A stretch of 64,000 bases of DNA from the NCBI RefSeq assembly GCF_030503635.1, contig NZ_CP129965.1, forward strand, positions 1,736,001 to 1,800,000. The letters run 5' to 3'. The translations under genes and the position numbers were made by a program. This DNA comes from Corynebacterium sp. P3-F1 (GTDB taxonomy: Bacteria; Actinomycetota; Actinomycetes; Mycobacteriales; Mycobacteriaceae). Position 1 is the first letter of the stretch; every line of letters starts with the position of its first letter. The notes under the pieces are model-generated. The model did no database searches, was not told where the DNA came from, and was given only the letters and a program-made list of their open reading frames with translations. Of the stretch, positions 8,241 to 16,552 are shown piece after piece.

Positions 8241-8729
8241 GTGAATACGACAGGCCATGAACAGAAGATGCCCGCCCCTGCGCCCGATACCGCTGCTGTG
8301 CGCGCTCAGGCTCCCGCGCCGATGAAGGCTGCCGCCGTGATGGCGGTGTTTGAGGGCGTTGTGGCCATCGGCTACGGCATCTACCTAGCCGTTAAGCAGG
8401 TGAGCACTGGTGCGGACGAGAACCTCGTACAGTCCGATACTTCCGCCTTCGCGTTCGTGGGAATCGGAACCGCGTTGTTTATTCTGCTCACGTTCGGACC
8501 GATGGCGTATGGCGGAATCAACATTCTCCGCGGGAATCAGTGGGGGCGCAGCATTATCGTGTTCATGAACGCTCTCATGGTCGCGATCGCTTTCTACATG
8601 TTCAGTGGGGGAGCGGTTGGGCTCGGTGCGGTCACTCTTTTTGCTGCGGCGATCACTCTAGTTTGTGCGCTGCACCCCGTATCCACTGCCTGGGCTACCG
8701 CGGCATTTGATGCGCGACGGGGCAAGTAG
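8241..8729 (+). CDS. Four-helix integral membrane protein of unknown function
   Basis: A 162-residue protein with a proposed GTG start placed 6 bases after a TAAGAT box, so probably leaderless. The first 30 residues are Ala/Pro-rich and likely cytoplasmic. Four hydrophobic segments follow at roughly residues 30–52, 70–93, 105–122 and 125–145, ending in a short basic tail. No catalytic motif or known family signature is recognised. Related small membrane proteins occur at this locus in other corynebacteria. It converges on the Rv3212-like gene with 3 bases between stops. Confidence 0.75.
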   Translation: MNTTGHEQKMPAPAPDTAAVRAQAPAPMKAAAVMAVFEGVVAIGYGIYLAVKQVSTGADENLVQSDTSAFAFVGIGTALFILLTFGPMAYGGINILRGNQWGRSIIVFMNALMVAIAFYMFSGGAVGLGAVTLFAAAITLVCALHPVSTAWATAAFDARRGK

Positions 8730-8732
8730 GAG

Positions 8733-9953
8733 CTACTGGACGAGGTCGAGCACGGCAATGTCGGTGCCGCGCTTCTCCACTACGGTCGCGCCGGCGGAGC
8801 TGATGGAGACCGGACCGGAGTAGCCGTGGCGGTCAACTGGGATGACGCGGTCGATGGTGTTGGTGTCCCAGTTGGCAACGGCGATCCCCTGCGGGGTGGG
8901 GTAGATGAGGCGGTCCCCGGCGCCGAAGCCGGTGCCCACGGCGTCGGGGAAAATTGCGGTCACCGCGAGGTTAGCTGGGTCGAGGAGCATGAGATTCTCG
9001 CCGTCGAAGTAGCTCATGTAATGGGGAAGGTCGGCGACTTCTGGGTTGGCCACGCCGGTCGGGGAGGCGGAGAGGAGATCAGATTGGGGGACCTGAGCGT
9101 TGGCTAGCTCGTTGCCTTCCTGGTTGAAGGAAGCAACTTTCGACGAGGTCGGGTCGTAGACCGCTGCGGCGTCTTCGCTGACGGCGACGAGGTAGGAGCC
9201 GTCTGTGATGTGGACGGACTGGGTGATCTCCGGTTTACGGGAATCCTCCGGGGTGGCTTTCTGCATGCGCAGCCAGGAGCCGTCGTCGCACTTCTCGGTG
9301 ACGGCGTAGAACTCCTTGCGGGTCAGTGCGGAGGTGCGGGTGCAGGCCTCGTTTGGCTGGAAATCCGGTTCTTGCGGTGCTTCGACTTCGCCGTATTCGA
9401 CGGTACGGACGAGGTCGGAGCGCCAGATCTCTGTGCGCGCGGGTGCGACGTAGCCGACGCGGTCGTTGGAGGAGATGATCTCCACCTCGTCCGGCGCGAT
9501 TGCGGAGCGGGTGTGAGAGTACTGGCCGGTGGAGGCTTTGATGGACACCACGTCGCCGCAGCCGATACTGGTGCGGTAGACGGCTACGACTTCATCCCAT
9601 GCCGAGGCCATGCCGCACAACTCCGGCTTGCGGGTGTACGACCACTTCTCTTCACCGTCCGGGGTGAACCCGGAGATGGTGCCGCTGCTCTTGTCGTAGG
9701 TGACAATCAGGCCGGCGATTGTGAGGGGGTGGGGGGAAGGGGCGTCGTCGTGAAGCTGTGCCCCCTCTGTGAGGGACTGCGGCGTGATGGCGAGCATGCC
9801 GCCGTTGGGGATCTCCTCCGCGGCGGGGGTCAGGTGGTCCTGGCGGATCGGCGCGGTGATGAATGCGATGAGCAGGGCGATGACGGACACGGCGGCGATC
9901 ACGCCGGTGGCAATGAGGTCGCCGCGGGTGCGGCGCAGCGGAGCTTTGCTCAT
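8733..9953 (-). CDS. Rv3212-like membrane-anchored beta-propeller protein
   Basis: A 406-residue protein with an N-terminal membrane anchor (about residues 13–35) and a large extracytoplasmic part made of repeated beta-strand units such as TYDKSSGTISGFTPDGEEKWSY and VANWDTNTIDRVIPV, which look like PQQ/YncE-type propeller blades. Paired cysteines (LCGM and IGCGD, ACTRT and EKCDDG) suggest disulfides. It overlaps the helicase gene by four bases (ATGA), so they form an operon; the same pairing exists in mycobacteria (Rv3211–Rv3212). Function unknown. Confidence 0.78.
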   Translation of the reverse strand: MSKAPLRRTRGDLIATGVIAAVSVIALLIAFITAPIRQDHLTPAAEEIPNGGMLAITPQSLTEGAQLHDDAPSPHPLTIAGLIVTYDKSSGTISGFTPDGEEKWSYTRKPELCGMASAWDEVVAVYRTSIGCGDVVSIKASTGQYSHTRSAIAPDEVEIISSNDRVGYVAPARTEIWRSDLVRTVEYGEVEAPQEPDFQPNEACTRTSALTRKEFYAVTEKCDDGSWLRMQKATPEDSRKPEITQSVHITDGSYLVAVSEDAAAVYDPTSSKVASFNQEGNELANAQVPQSDLLSASPTGVANPEVADLPHYMSYFDGENLMLLDPANLAVTAIFPDAVGTGFGAGDRLIYPTPQGIAVANWDTNTIDRVIPVDRHGYSGPVSISSAGATVVEKRGTDIAVLDLVQ

Positions 9954-11329
9954 CGACGCCTCCTCTTTGTTTCGGTTCGGTTACGGTCGCTGTCGCGACG
10001 CTGGCTCCGGGGGCGGCCACCGGACCGGCCGCGTGGCCGGTTAGTATCGGCACCGTGCTTCTGCCGGGTACCGGAAACCCCGTGAACGTGCCGGGCGGGG
10101 GCGACGGTGGAGCGGGCATCCTCGGGAATGTTGAGGGCCTCGTGTAGCTCGGGGGAGGTAGAGAACCAGGTCGGGGGTTCGGGCATATCCAGGGAGAGCT
10201 CGTCGCTGATGAGAGTCCACTTGGCGCCTTCGTCGAAACCCACGAGCGTGACGGCGGTGCCGGTGCGGCCTGCGCGCCCGGTGCGCCCAATGCGGTGCAC
10301 GTACGTCATGGGGTCGTCCGGGGTCTGGTAGTTGATCACGTGGGTCACATCGTCGACGTCGATGCCGCGGGCGGCGACATCAGTTGCAACGAGGATGTCC
10401 ACTGTGCCGCTGCGGAAAGCGTTCAGCGATTTCTCGCGGGCCTCCTGGCCTAGGTCGCCGTGGACGGAGCCCACGGAGAAACCTCGGCCGGCGAGATCCT
10501 CGGCAACCTCTGCGGCCGTGCGTTTCGTGCGGGTGAAGATGATGGTCTTACCACGGTCGTCCGCCTGCAGAATGCGTGCGGTGACCTCGGGTTTGTCCAT
10601 CCTGTGGGAGCAGAACACCACCTGCTTGGTGGTGTCGTGCACCTGGGAGGATTCGGTGGCCTCCGCTCGGATGTGCAGCGGTTTGTTCATCATGGACCGG
10701 GCAAGGGTGAGAATCTGCCCCGGCATGGTGGCGGAGAACAGCATTGTTTGCAGCGGCTGGTTCAATGCGCCCCAGAGCTTCTGGATGTCGGGCAGGAACC
10801 CCAAGTCGAGCATCTCATCGGCCTCGTCGAGGACGAGAATGGCCACCTGGCTCAAGTCCAAGTCCCCGCGCTGGTGGAGGTCAAGGAGGCGGCCGGGGGT
10901 TCCCACCACGACATCGACACCGTCGTTCAAGGCGGAGATTTGTTCGTCGTAGGGGCGGCCGCCATATAACGTCGATAAGCGGATGGGGGTGTGGGACGCT
11001 GCGAGCGTGAGGTCTTCTCCGACCTGGACGGCGAGCTCGCGCGTGGGTGTGATCACGAGTGCGCGGGGGGTGCCGTCGAGTTCGGCGATGGCGGCGTCGT
11101 CGAAGACGCGGTCCAATAATGCGACTCCGAAGGCCAATGTCTTGCCCATTCCGGTGCGGGCCTGGCCAATCAAATCACGGCCGGTCAGGGCGATGGGGAG
11201 GGTGAGCTCCTGGATGGAGAAGACGCGCTCGATCCCGTTGTCCGCGAGCGCCCCGACGATCTCTGCGGCGACGCCGAGCTCGGCGAATGTCGGCGGCTGC
11301 GTGGGCTGCTGTACAGAACGATCGGGCAC
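9950..11329 (-). CDS. rhlE: DEAD-box RNA helicase, RhlE type
   Basis: A 459-residue DEAD-box helicase that probably remodels ribosomal or messenger RNA. Motifs seen in order: Q motif region (FSIQELTLPIAL), motif I ARTGMGKT, Ia PTRELAVQ, Ib TPGR, II DEAD, III SAT, then IV–VI ending in HRIGRTGR. The C-terminal ~60 residues are Arg/Gly-rich (RGRSGGRPRSQRR…), typical of RNA-binding tails. Motif I has Met where Ser/Ala is more common. A GCTTATCGACG word lies at 10970–10980 in a frame using the rare Leu codon TTA. The symbol follows the mycobacterial Rv3211 naming. Confidence 0.9.
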   Translation of the reverse strand: MPDRSVQQPTQPPTFAELGVAAEIVGALADNGIERVFSIQELTLPIALTGRDLIGQARTGMGKTLAFGVALLDRVFDDAAIAELDGTPRALVITPTRELAVQVGEDLTLAASHTPIRLSTLYGGRPYDEQISALNDGVDVVVGTPGRLLDLHQRGDLDLSQVAILVLDEADEMLDLGFLPDIQKLWGALNQPLQTMLFSATMPGQILTLARSMMNKPLHIRAEATESSQVHDTTKQVVFCSHRMDKPEVTARILQADDRGKTIIFTRTKRTAAEVAEDLAGRGFSVGSVHGDLGQEAREKSLNAFRSGTVDILVATDVAARGIDVDDVTHVINYQTPDDPMTYVHRIGRTGRAGRTGTAVTLVGFDEGAKWTLISDELSLDMPEPPTWFSTSPELHEALNIPEDARSTVAPARHVHGVSGTRQKHGADTNRPRGRSGGRPRSQRRDSDRNRTETKRRRR

Positions 11330-11330
11330 G

Positions 11331-11359
11331 TGAACATCTTAACCGGCCCTCGTTACAAT
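11331..11359 (+). promoter_or_regulatory. Probable promoter of the DUF3107 gene
   Basis: TACAAT at 11354–11359 is a good -10 hexamer, with a weak -35 (TGAACA, 11331–11336) 17 bases upstream. A Shine-Dalgarno AAAGGAC lies before the ATG at 11432. Confidence 0.5.
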
Positions 11360-11431
11360 ATGACCATCGCCGACGACGGCAAGAACAATGAAGCTGAACA
11401 TTGAAGATGAATGAGTAAAGGACGAACACGC

Positions 11432-11656
11432 ATGGAAATCAAGATCGGTCTGGCAGACTCCCACCGCGAACTGTCCATCACTTCCACGAAGGGGCAGGAC
11501 GAGCTTTTCGGCGAGATCACGCAGGCGATCGAGTCCGGTGCTTCCACCGTCACTCTCGACGACGAGCGCGGCATGAAGTACGTCGTGCGCGCCGAGCGCA
11601 TTCTTTATGTCGAATTGGGAAACTCCACCCCGCGTGCTGTCGGGTTCTCCGGTTAG
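11432..11656 (+). CDS. DUF3107 family protein
   Basis: A 74-residue small cytoplasmic protein beginning MEIKIGLADSHRELSI and ending VELGNSTPRAVGF, matching the actinobacterial DUF3107 family, whose members lie beside rhlE and DUF3152 genes. The start at 11432 has AAAGGAC at a suitable distance; a start at 11411 would add seven residues not typical of the family. Function unknown. It precedes the DUF3152 gene by 20 bases but that gene has its own -10 box. Confidence 0.85.
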   Translation: MEIKIGLADSHRELSITSTKGQDELFGEITQAIESGASTVTLDDERGMKYVVRAERILYVELGNSTPRAVGFSG

Positions 11657-11664
11657 ACCCGGGA

Positions 11665-11677
11665 TACATTGAACCCA
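11665..11677 (+). promoter_or_regulatory. -10 box of a leaderless DUF3152 transcript
   Basis: TACATT at 11665–11670 ends 6 bases before the ATG at 11677, and no ribosome-binding site is present. Confidence 0.4.
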
Positions 11678-12627
11678 TGACCTATCACCCCGACGGCCGC
11701 ATGGACGGCGAAGATAGACCCGCCAGCCACCGGGGGGCGAGTGCCTCGAAGGGCTCGACTAGTTCCGCACTGGCGCGTTTTGTGGACACATACGGGTGGC
11801 GCGCTTACGCCATTCCGGTCCTTGCGGTGGTGACAGCTTTGCTGATCTGGAGCATCGTGAACACCCCGGCGGGGGAGACTGTCGGGGAAACCTCGCGGGC
11901 ACCCCAAGGGGCGATGGGCCACAACGGCGGGCAGGGCGCGACTGTTCCGGACATGCCCGAAGGTAGCGTGGCCCCCACGGGGCTTCCGCCTGGCGGGCCG
12001 TTCACCGAGGAGGGCAAAGGCACGTTCCGGCCCGTAGGTGAGCTGGGGATGTCCGTGGGTGAAGGGCAGGAGAAGGTTGTCCGTTTTTCCACGGAGGTGG
12101 AAGACGGGGTGGACACATCCAGCTTTGGTGGCGACGACTCGTTCGCTGCTCTCGTGGATGCCACCCTGGCTGACCCGCGCGGCTGGACCAACGATCCGAA
12201 ATTCCGCTTCGAACACGTCTCCGCCTCCGACAACCCGGACCTCCGCATCCAGCTGACCTCGGTGGGGACCACCCGCGAGGCGTGCGGCAATGACTTGGGG
12301 TTGGAGACATCCTGCCGCTTGTTCACGGAAAAGGATGGCGATCGGGTGCTCATCAACGAGTCCCGTTGGGTTCGCGGTGCCGCCCCGTACAACGGCGATT
12401 TGGGCATGTACCGCCAGTACTTGATCAACCACGAGGTCGGGCATTCGCTGGGGTACGCCGGGCACGAGCCCTGCGATGGCGACGGCAAGCTGGCTCCGAT
12501 CATGATGCAGCAGACGCTCAGCTTGAATAACAAGGAGTTGTTCCAGTTGGCGCCGGAGGAGGTCTACCCAGACAACAGCGACACCTGCAGCGCAAACCCG
12601 TGGCCGTACCCCCGTCCGACGGTCTAA
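11677..12627 (+). CDS. DUF3152 membrane-anchored zinc-protease-like protein
   Basis: A 316-residue protein with a 45-residue cytoplasmic tail, one membrane segment (about 46–66), a Gly/Pro-rich linker and an extracytoplasmic DUF3152 domain (about 115–316). The domain contains HEVGHSLGYAGH, the HExxHxxGxxxH zinc signature of metzincin-like peptidases, and four or more cysteines suited to disulfides (EACGNDLGLETSC, EPCDGD, DTCSAN). An active extracellular metalloprotease is therefore likely, although the family is not characterised in detail. Equivalent to Rv3207c by synteny. Confidence 0.85.
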   Translation: MTYHPDGRMDGEDRPASHRGASASKGSTSSALARFVDTYGWRAYAIPVLAVVTALLIWSIVNTPAGETVGETSRAPQGAMGHNGGQGATVPDMPEGSVAPTGLPPGGPFTEEGKGTFRPVGELGMSVGEGQEKVVRFSTEVEDGVDTSSFGGDDSFAALVDATLADPRGWTNDPKFRFEHVSASDNPDLRIQLTSVGTTREACGNDLGLETSCRLFTEKDGDRVLINESRWVRGAAPYNGDLGMYRQYLINHEVGHSLGYAGHEPCDGDGKLAPIMMQQTLSLNNKELFQLAPEEVYPDNSDTCSANPWPYPRPTV

Positions 12628-12649
12628 CAGCTGAAAGAAGAGGTGTGCG

Positions 12650-13381
12650 ATGGCTATTCCGGGGCATGTGCTGACGTCCTTCCAGGCAGACGAGTCCCAG
12701 GCTCAGCCGCTCGGCCCCGAGTGGGGCAATGGGGTGCGCTTCGGCCGGATTGTCATCGCAGGGGCGCCGGCGCACGCGGCGTGGTCATCGAAGGTGCGCG
12801 AGAAAATCACGGTTCCGGGGGTGCGCGTCGCTCGCCCGGTCCGCGCCACTGACGGCCGTTTCATTGTCGCCGGTTACCACGCCACGGATTTCGTCGAGGG
12901 GGAGCCCGGGCACCGCGTGGACGAAGCGGTCGCGGCGGCACTGCGTTTTGACGATGCGATGTCGTACTTTCCCGTCCCCTCCCTGGACCGCGACGACGTG
13001 TGGGCGCAGGCGGACCGCGATACGTGGAGAGGTCACACGGACGGGAACAAGAAGCTTCAGATCGTCCACACGGATTTCCTCGCTTGCTGTCTGTTTGCCG
13101 GCTCGTTGCCGCCCGCGCTCACGGATTTCGTACCCGCCGCAGCCGCGCGCCCCCACGGTTACAGCGCGGCGCTGACGCTTATCGACGGCCTCTTGGCCGA
13201 CGCCGTCGACAACGCCGTGCTGAGCAGGTGGTCGCACGTTCCGGACCTATTGTTCCTGTGCGAGCGCGCCCTTGATTACCGGGAGAAACTGAATGCGGAA
13301 TTCGGCGGAGATTCGAACATGGGGGCGAAAATTGATCGCGTCCGCAACCTGCTTGTGTCCGGGGTGGATGCCACACTGTAG
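12650..13381 (+). CDS. TIGR02569 family actinobacterial protein
   Basis: A 243-residue cytoplasmic protein. The segments VRVARPVRATDGRFIVAGY and the aminoglycoside-phosphotransferase-like IVHTDFLACCLFAGS match TIGR02569, a family restricted to actinobacteria and found upstream of the adnAB helicase genes. A GAAAGAAGAGG sequence precedes the ATG. It starts a tightly packed run of five genes reaching uvrD2, with three bases to adnA. A GCTTATCGACG word is at 13177–13187. Function unknown; the kinase-like resemblance is weak and no complete catalytic set is seen. Confidence 0.78.
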   Translation: MAIPGHVLTSFQADESQAQPLGPEWGNGVRFGRIVIAGAPAHAAWSSKVREKITVPGVRVARPVRATDGRFIVAGYHATDFVEGEPGHRVDEAVAAALRFDDAMSYFPVPSLDRDDVWAQADRDTWRGHTDGNKKLQIVHTDFLACCLFAGSLPPALTDFVPAAAARPHGYSAALTLIDGLLADAVDNAVLSRWSHVPDLLFLCERALDYREKLNAEFGGDSNMGAKIDRVRNLLVSGVDATL

Positions 13382-13384
13382 GGC

Positions 13385-16300
13385 ATGACCCACACACATG
13401 AACCCGGGGTAACTCTTCCGCCGCACCCCCAGGCCTATCTTGTTGGGCGCGAGCGCGCGGTGGAGGAACGCGCGTGGCCGGTGGCCTTGCCCACCAGCGG
13501 CACGTTCAAAGTCACCGGTGCAGCTGGTTCTGGCGTGACGAGTTTCCTCATCGATACCGCGGTGGAGAAGATCCGCTCCGGGGCCGATCCCGCTGGCGTG
13601 GTGTTCGTCACCGCCTCCAAGGAATCGGGTGCGCGGGTGCGCGCCGAACTGTCCGACCGCCTCGCAGTGACTGGCTATGTGGCTGACGAGCCGATTGTTC
13701 GTTCCATTCACTCCCTGGCCTTCGCGCTCGGCCGCCTGGGCGATCCGGCGGCCGAGCATGCGGCGGGCGAGGAACCGATCCGCTTGATCTCGGGCGCGGA
13801 GCAGGACTTTGCCATCCGCGAACTGCTCCAGGGACATGCCGCCGACGGTGGGGGGACGTGGCCGGACGAGCTGCGTCCTGCCCTGCCCATGGTGGGGTTC
13901 GCTCGTCAGCTCCGCGATTTCCTGCTGCGCGCCGTCGAGCGCACGCTCACCCCGCAGGATCTGCGCGAGCTGGGGCAGCGTCACGGCATTCCAGTGTGGG
14001 CTGCCGCGGGTGATTTCCTCGCGGAATACCAGGATGTCATGGCTCTTTACGGGGCCCGGAGCTACTCCGCGTCCGAGTTGGTTGCTCAGGCCGTTCGCGC
14101 ACCGCTGCCGCGGACGTGGCACACCGTCATCGTCGACGATGCCCAGCACCTCGACCCCGCCTCCGGGCAGTTGGTCGAGCAACTGGCCGCTGTGGCAGAG
14201 CTCACCGTCATCGGCGGTGACGAGGAACAGTCGGTCTTCCGCTTCCGCGGTGCCTCCCCACTCTTCTTCCGCGAGCTCGACCAAGGAGATGATGCAACCG
14301 AGCTCATCGACTTGGGGGCGTCGAGGCGCAGGCCGGCTGCGGAAGCGGTCATCGCTCCGAGCGCTGCGGTGAACCACGCCGTGGTGGTGGATAGCCTCCG
14401 CCGCTGGCACCTTGAAGATGGCATCGCGTGGCGCGACATGGGTGTGGTGGTGCGTTCTGTCGGCATGATCGAGTCCTTGCGCCGCGCATTGCTGCAGGCG
14501 GGTGTGCCGGTGGCTGTGAACCCGACGGACGTGGTGCTCGCCGAACAGCGCATCGTTGCCGCGATGCTGCTGGGTCTGACCGCTCTGACGGAACCGCTGA
14601 GCATGGCGCAGTGGCGCGAGTTGTTGCTTGGGCCCGTCGGAGGCACCGATCCCGTCACGTTGCGCCGCCTGCTGCGGGGTTTGCGCCGGTGGCGGCCGGA
14701 CACGCGGGCGGAAGTCACGCTGTCCGAGCTGCTGGCCCAAGAGGGAGAATTACCGGATTTCAGTTCGACGCTCACGCAGCGTGAACTGGACATTCTCGAG
14801 AGGATCCGCGATGTGCTCGATGCCGGCCGTGAGGCTCTGGCAGGCGGGGGCAGCGTGGAGGACGTGCTGTGGGCGGTTTGGTCGACGACGAAGTTGGCGG
14901 ACAGCCTCATGGCCGTCGCGCTGCGCGGCGGGGCAGCTGGATCCCAGGCAGACCGCGACCTCGACGCCATGATGGCGCTGTTCGACGCCGCCGGCGACTT
15001 CACGGAGCGGCGGCCGAGCGCCACGGTGGAATCCTTCATCGCGCACATCGAGGAGCAAGAGCTTCCCACCGGTGTGCGCGACCGGCGCACGGCCGTCCCC
15101 GACGCAGTGCCGCTGCTCACCGCTCACGGCGCTGCCGGGCAGGAATTCGCGCGCGTGATCGTGTCCGGCGTGCAGGAACTCTCCTGGCCTACGTTGAGTG
15201 AGACAGGCACGCTGCTGCGTCAAGAAGATCTGGTGGACCTCATCGATGAGGGAATTGATCCCGCCACTCCTGTTTCCCATATCGCGGACCGCCTGAAAGA
15301 AGAGCGCCACCTGTTCCACCTCGCCGTGAGTCGCGCCACGCACCGCGTCGTAGTCACCGCGGTGCATTCAGAGGAGGGCGATGAGGCGGTCGAGCCTTCA
15401 CGCTTCGTCGCCGAATTCGCTGCCAATCACGGGATTGTCCCGCAGGAGATCGCGGCAGCCCCTGTGACGGCACAGGAACGCATCGAGGTGGACCCCCAGG
15501 CAGCTCCGGCACTGTTCGACTCGGTCGAGGACGACGATGAGCTCCGCTCCGATGCGGGCACTGTCCGCGTGCTGGCAGTTGAAGACATTGTCGCTGAGCT
15601 GCGCCGGGCGCTGACCGACGGAAACTCAAGCGAACAAACGCGGTCGCAAGCAGCTCGCCAGTTGGCGCGGCTGGCGGAGGCCGGTATCACCGCGGCGGAC
15701 CCGGGGCAGTGGTGGGGGACCACGGTGACGTCGACAAGCGAGCCTTTGCCGCGCCCCTCCCGTTTGTCGCCCTCGCGCATCGAGGGGCTGCTGGAATGCC
15801 CGATGCGCGGTGTGCTCGAGCGGGATATCGCGCCGGCCGCGAATGACGCGATGACCCGGGGCACGCTCATCCACTATTTCTTCGAGGCGCTCGGAAACGG
15901 CGTCGACCCGGATCTCGCCCGTGCAGACACGATCGCCGCATATCGTGTGCTCTTCAGCGTTCCGCCGTGGAAGGAAGAGAATGATCTCGCGGAATTCACG
16001 GCGGTGCTCGGCCGCTGCGAGGAGTGGATCGACTCGTCGCGCGGAACTTTCAGCCAGCTCGGCGTGGAAGTTCCGGTCCATGTGGAGGTTATGCCCGGGC
16101 TGTCCATCGGCGGTCGCATCGACCGTTTGGAGCGCGAAGGCGACGCCGACGGTGACGGTTTCGTGCAGATCGTGGACCTGAAGACGGGGAAGACGGTGCC
16201 GTCCCAAAAGGACGTCGAAGCACACCCGCAGCTGCTCAGCTACCAGCTCGCCCTGAGTCGAGGAGTGTGGCGCGACGGCGGTGTTCACACGGCCGAAGAA

Positions 16301-16552
16301 GGAGAGACGCCGCTGGACGTCGGTGGCGGAATGCTGCTCTTCCCGGCCAAAAACGCGAAGCAACCGACAGTGCGATCGCAGGCGCCGAAGGATGCCGAGC
16401 AGCTGGCGGAATTCGCGGAGCAAATCAGCCCGCTCATCGACGAAATGACGGGCCCCACCCTGCGGGCCGTGACAGGCGACCACTGCGCATTCTGCCAAGT
16501 CAGATCTATCTGCCCCGCCCAACCGGAAGGAGAGGTGATCACTCATGGCTAA
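13385..16552 (+). CDS. adnA: AdnA-type helicase–nuclease subunit with degenerate Walker A
   Basis: A 1055-residue UvrD-like helicase fused to a RecB-family nuclease, partner of AdnB in double-strand-break end resection. The N-terminal motif I reads TGAAGSGVTSF: the catalytic Lys of GKT is Val. Motif II is VDDAQHL (Asp in place of Glu), and GGDEEQSVFRFRGA is motif III. The C-terminal nuclease has GGRIDRLER and IVDLKTGK. Four cysteines (805, 1034, 1037, 1043) match the AddB-type Fe–S arrangement around the nuclease. The motor is thus probably not an ATPase while the nuclease looks intact. It overlaps adnB by eight bases. Confidence 0.88.
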   Translation: MTHTHEPGVTLPPHPQAYLVGRERAVEERAWPVALPTSGTFKVTGAAGSGVTSFLIDTAVEKIRSGADPAGVVFVTASKESGARVRAELSDRLAVTGYVADEPIVRSIHSLAFALGRLGDPAAEHAAGEEPIRLISGAEQDFAIRELLQGHAADGGGTWPDELRPALPMVGFARQLRDFLLRAVERTLTPQDLRELGQRHGIPVWAAAGDFLAEYQDVMALYGARSYSASELVAQAVRAPLPRTWHTVIVDDAQHLDPASGQLVEQLAAVAELTVIGGDEEQSVFRFRGASPLFFRELDQGDDATELIDLGASRRRPAAEAVIAPSAAVNHAVVVDSLRRWHLEDGIAWRDMGVVVRSVGMIESLRRALLQAGVPVAVNPTDVVLAEQRIVAAMLLGLTALTEPLSMAQWRELLLGPVGGTDPVTLRRLLRGLRRWRPDTRAEVTLSELLAQEGELPDFSSTLTQRELDILERIRDVLDAGREALAGGGSVEDVLWAVWSTTKLADSLMAVALRGGAAGSQADRDLDAMMALFDAAGDFTERRPSATVESFIAHIEEQELPTGVRDRRTAVPDAVPLLTAHGAAGQEFARVIVSGVQELSWPTLSETGTLLRQEDLVDLIDEGIDPATPVSHIADRLKEERHLFHLAVSRATHRVVVTAVHSEEGDEAVEPSRFVAEFAANHGIVPQEIAAAPVTAQERIEVDPQAAPALFDSVEDDDELRSDAGTVRVLAVEDIVAELRRALTDGNSSEQTRSQAARQLARLAEAGITAADPGQWWGTTVTSTSEPLPRPSRLSPSRIEGLLECPMRGVLERDIAPAANDAMTRGTLIHYFFEALGNGVDPDLARADTIAAYRVLFSVPPWKEENDLAEFTAVLGRCEEWIDSSRGTFSQLGVEVPVHVEVMPGLSIGGRIDRLEREGDADGDGFVQIVDLKTGKTVPSQKDVEAHPQLLSYQLALSRGVWRDGGVHTAEEGETPLDVGGGMLLFPAKNAKQPTVRSQAPKDAEQLAEFAEQISPLIDEMTGPTLRAVTGDHCAFCQVRSICPAQPEGEVITHG

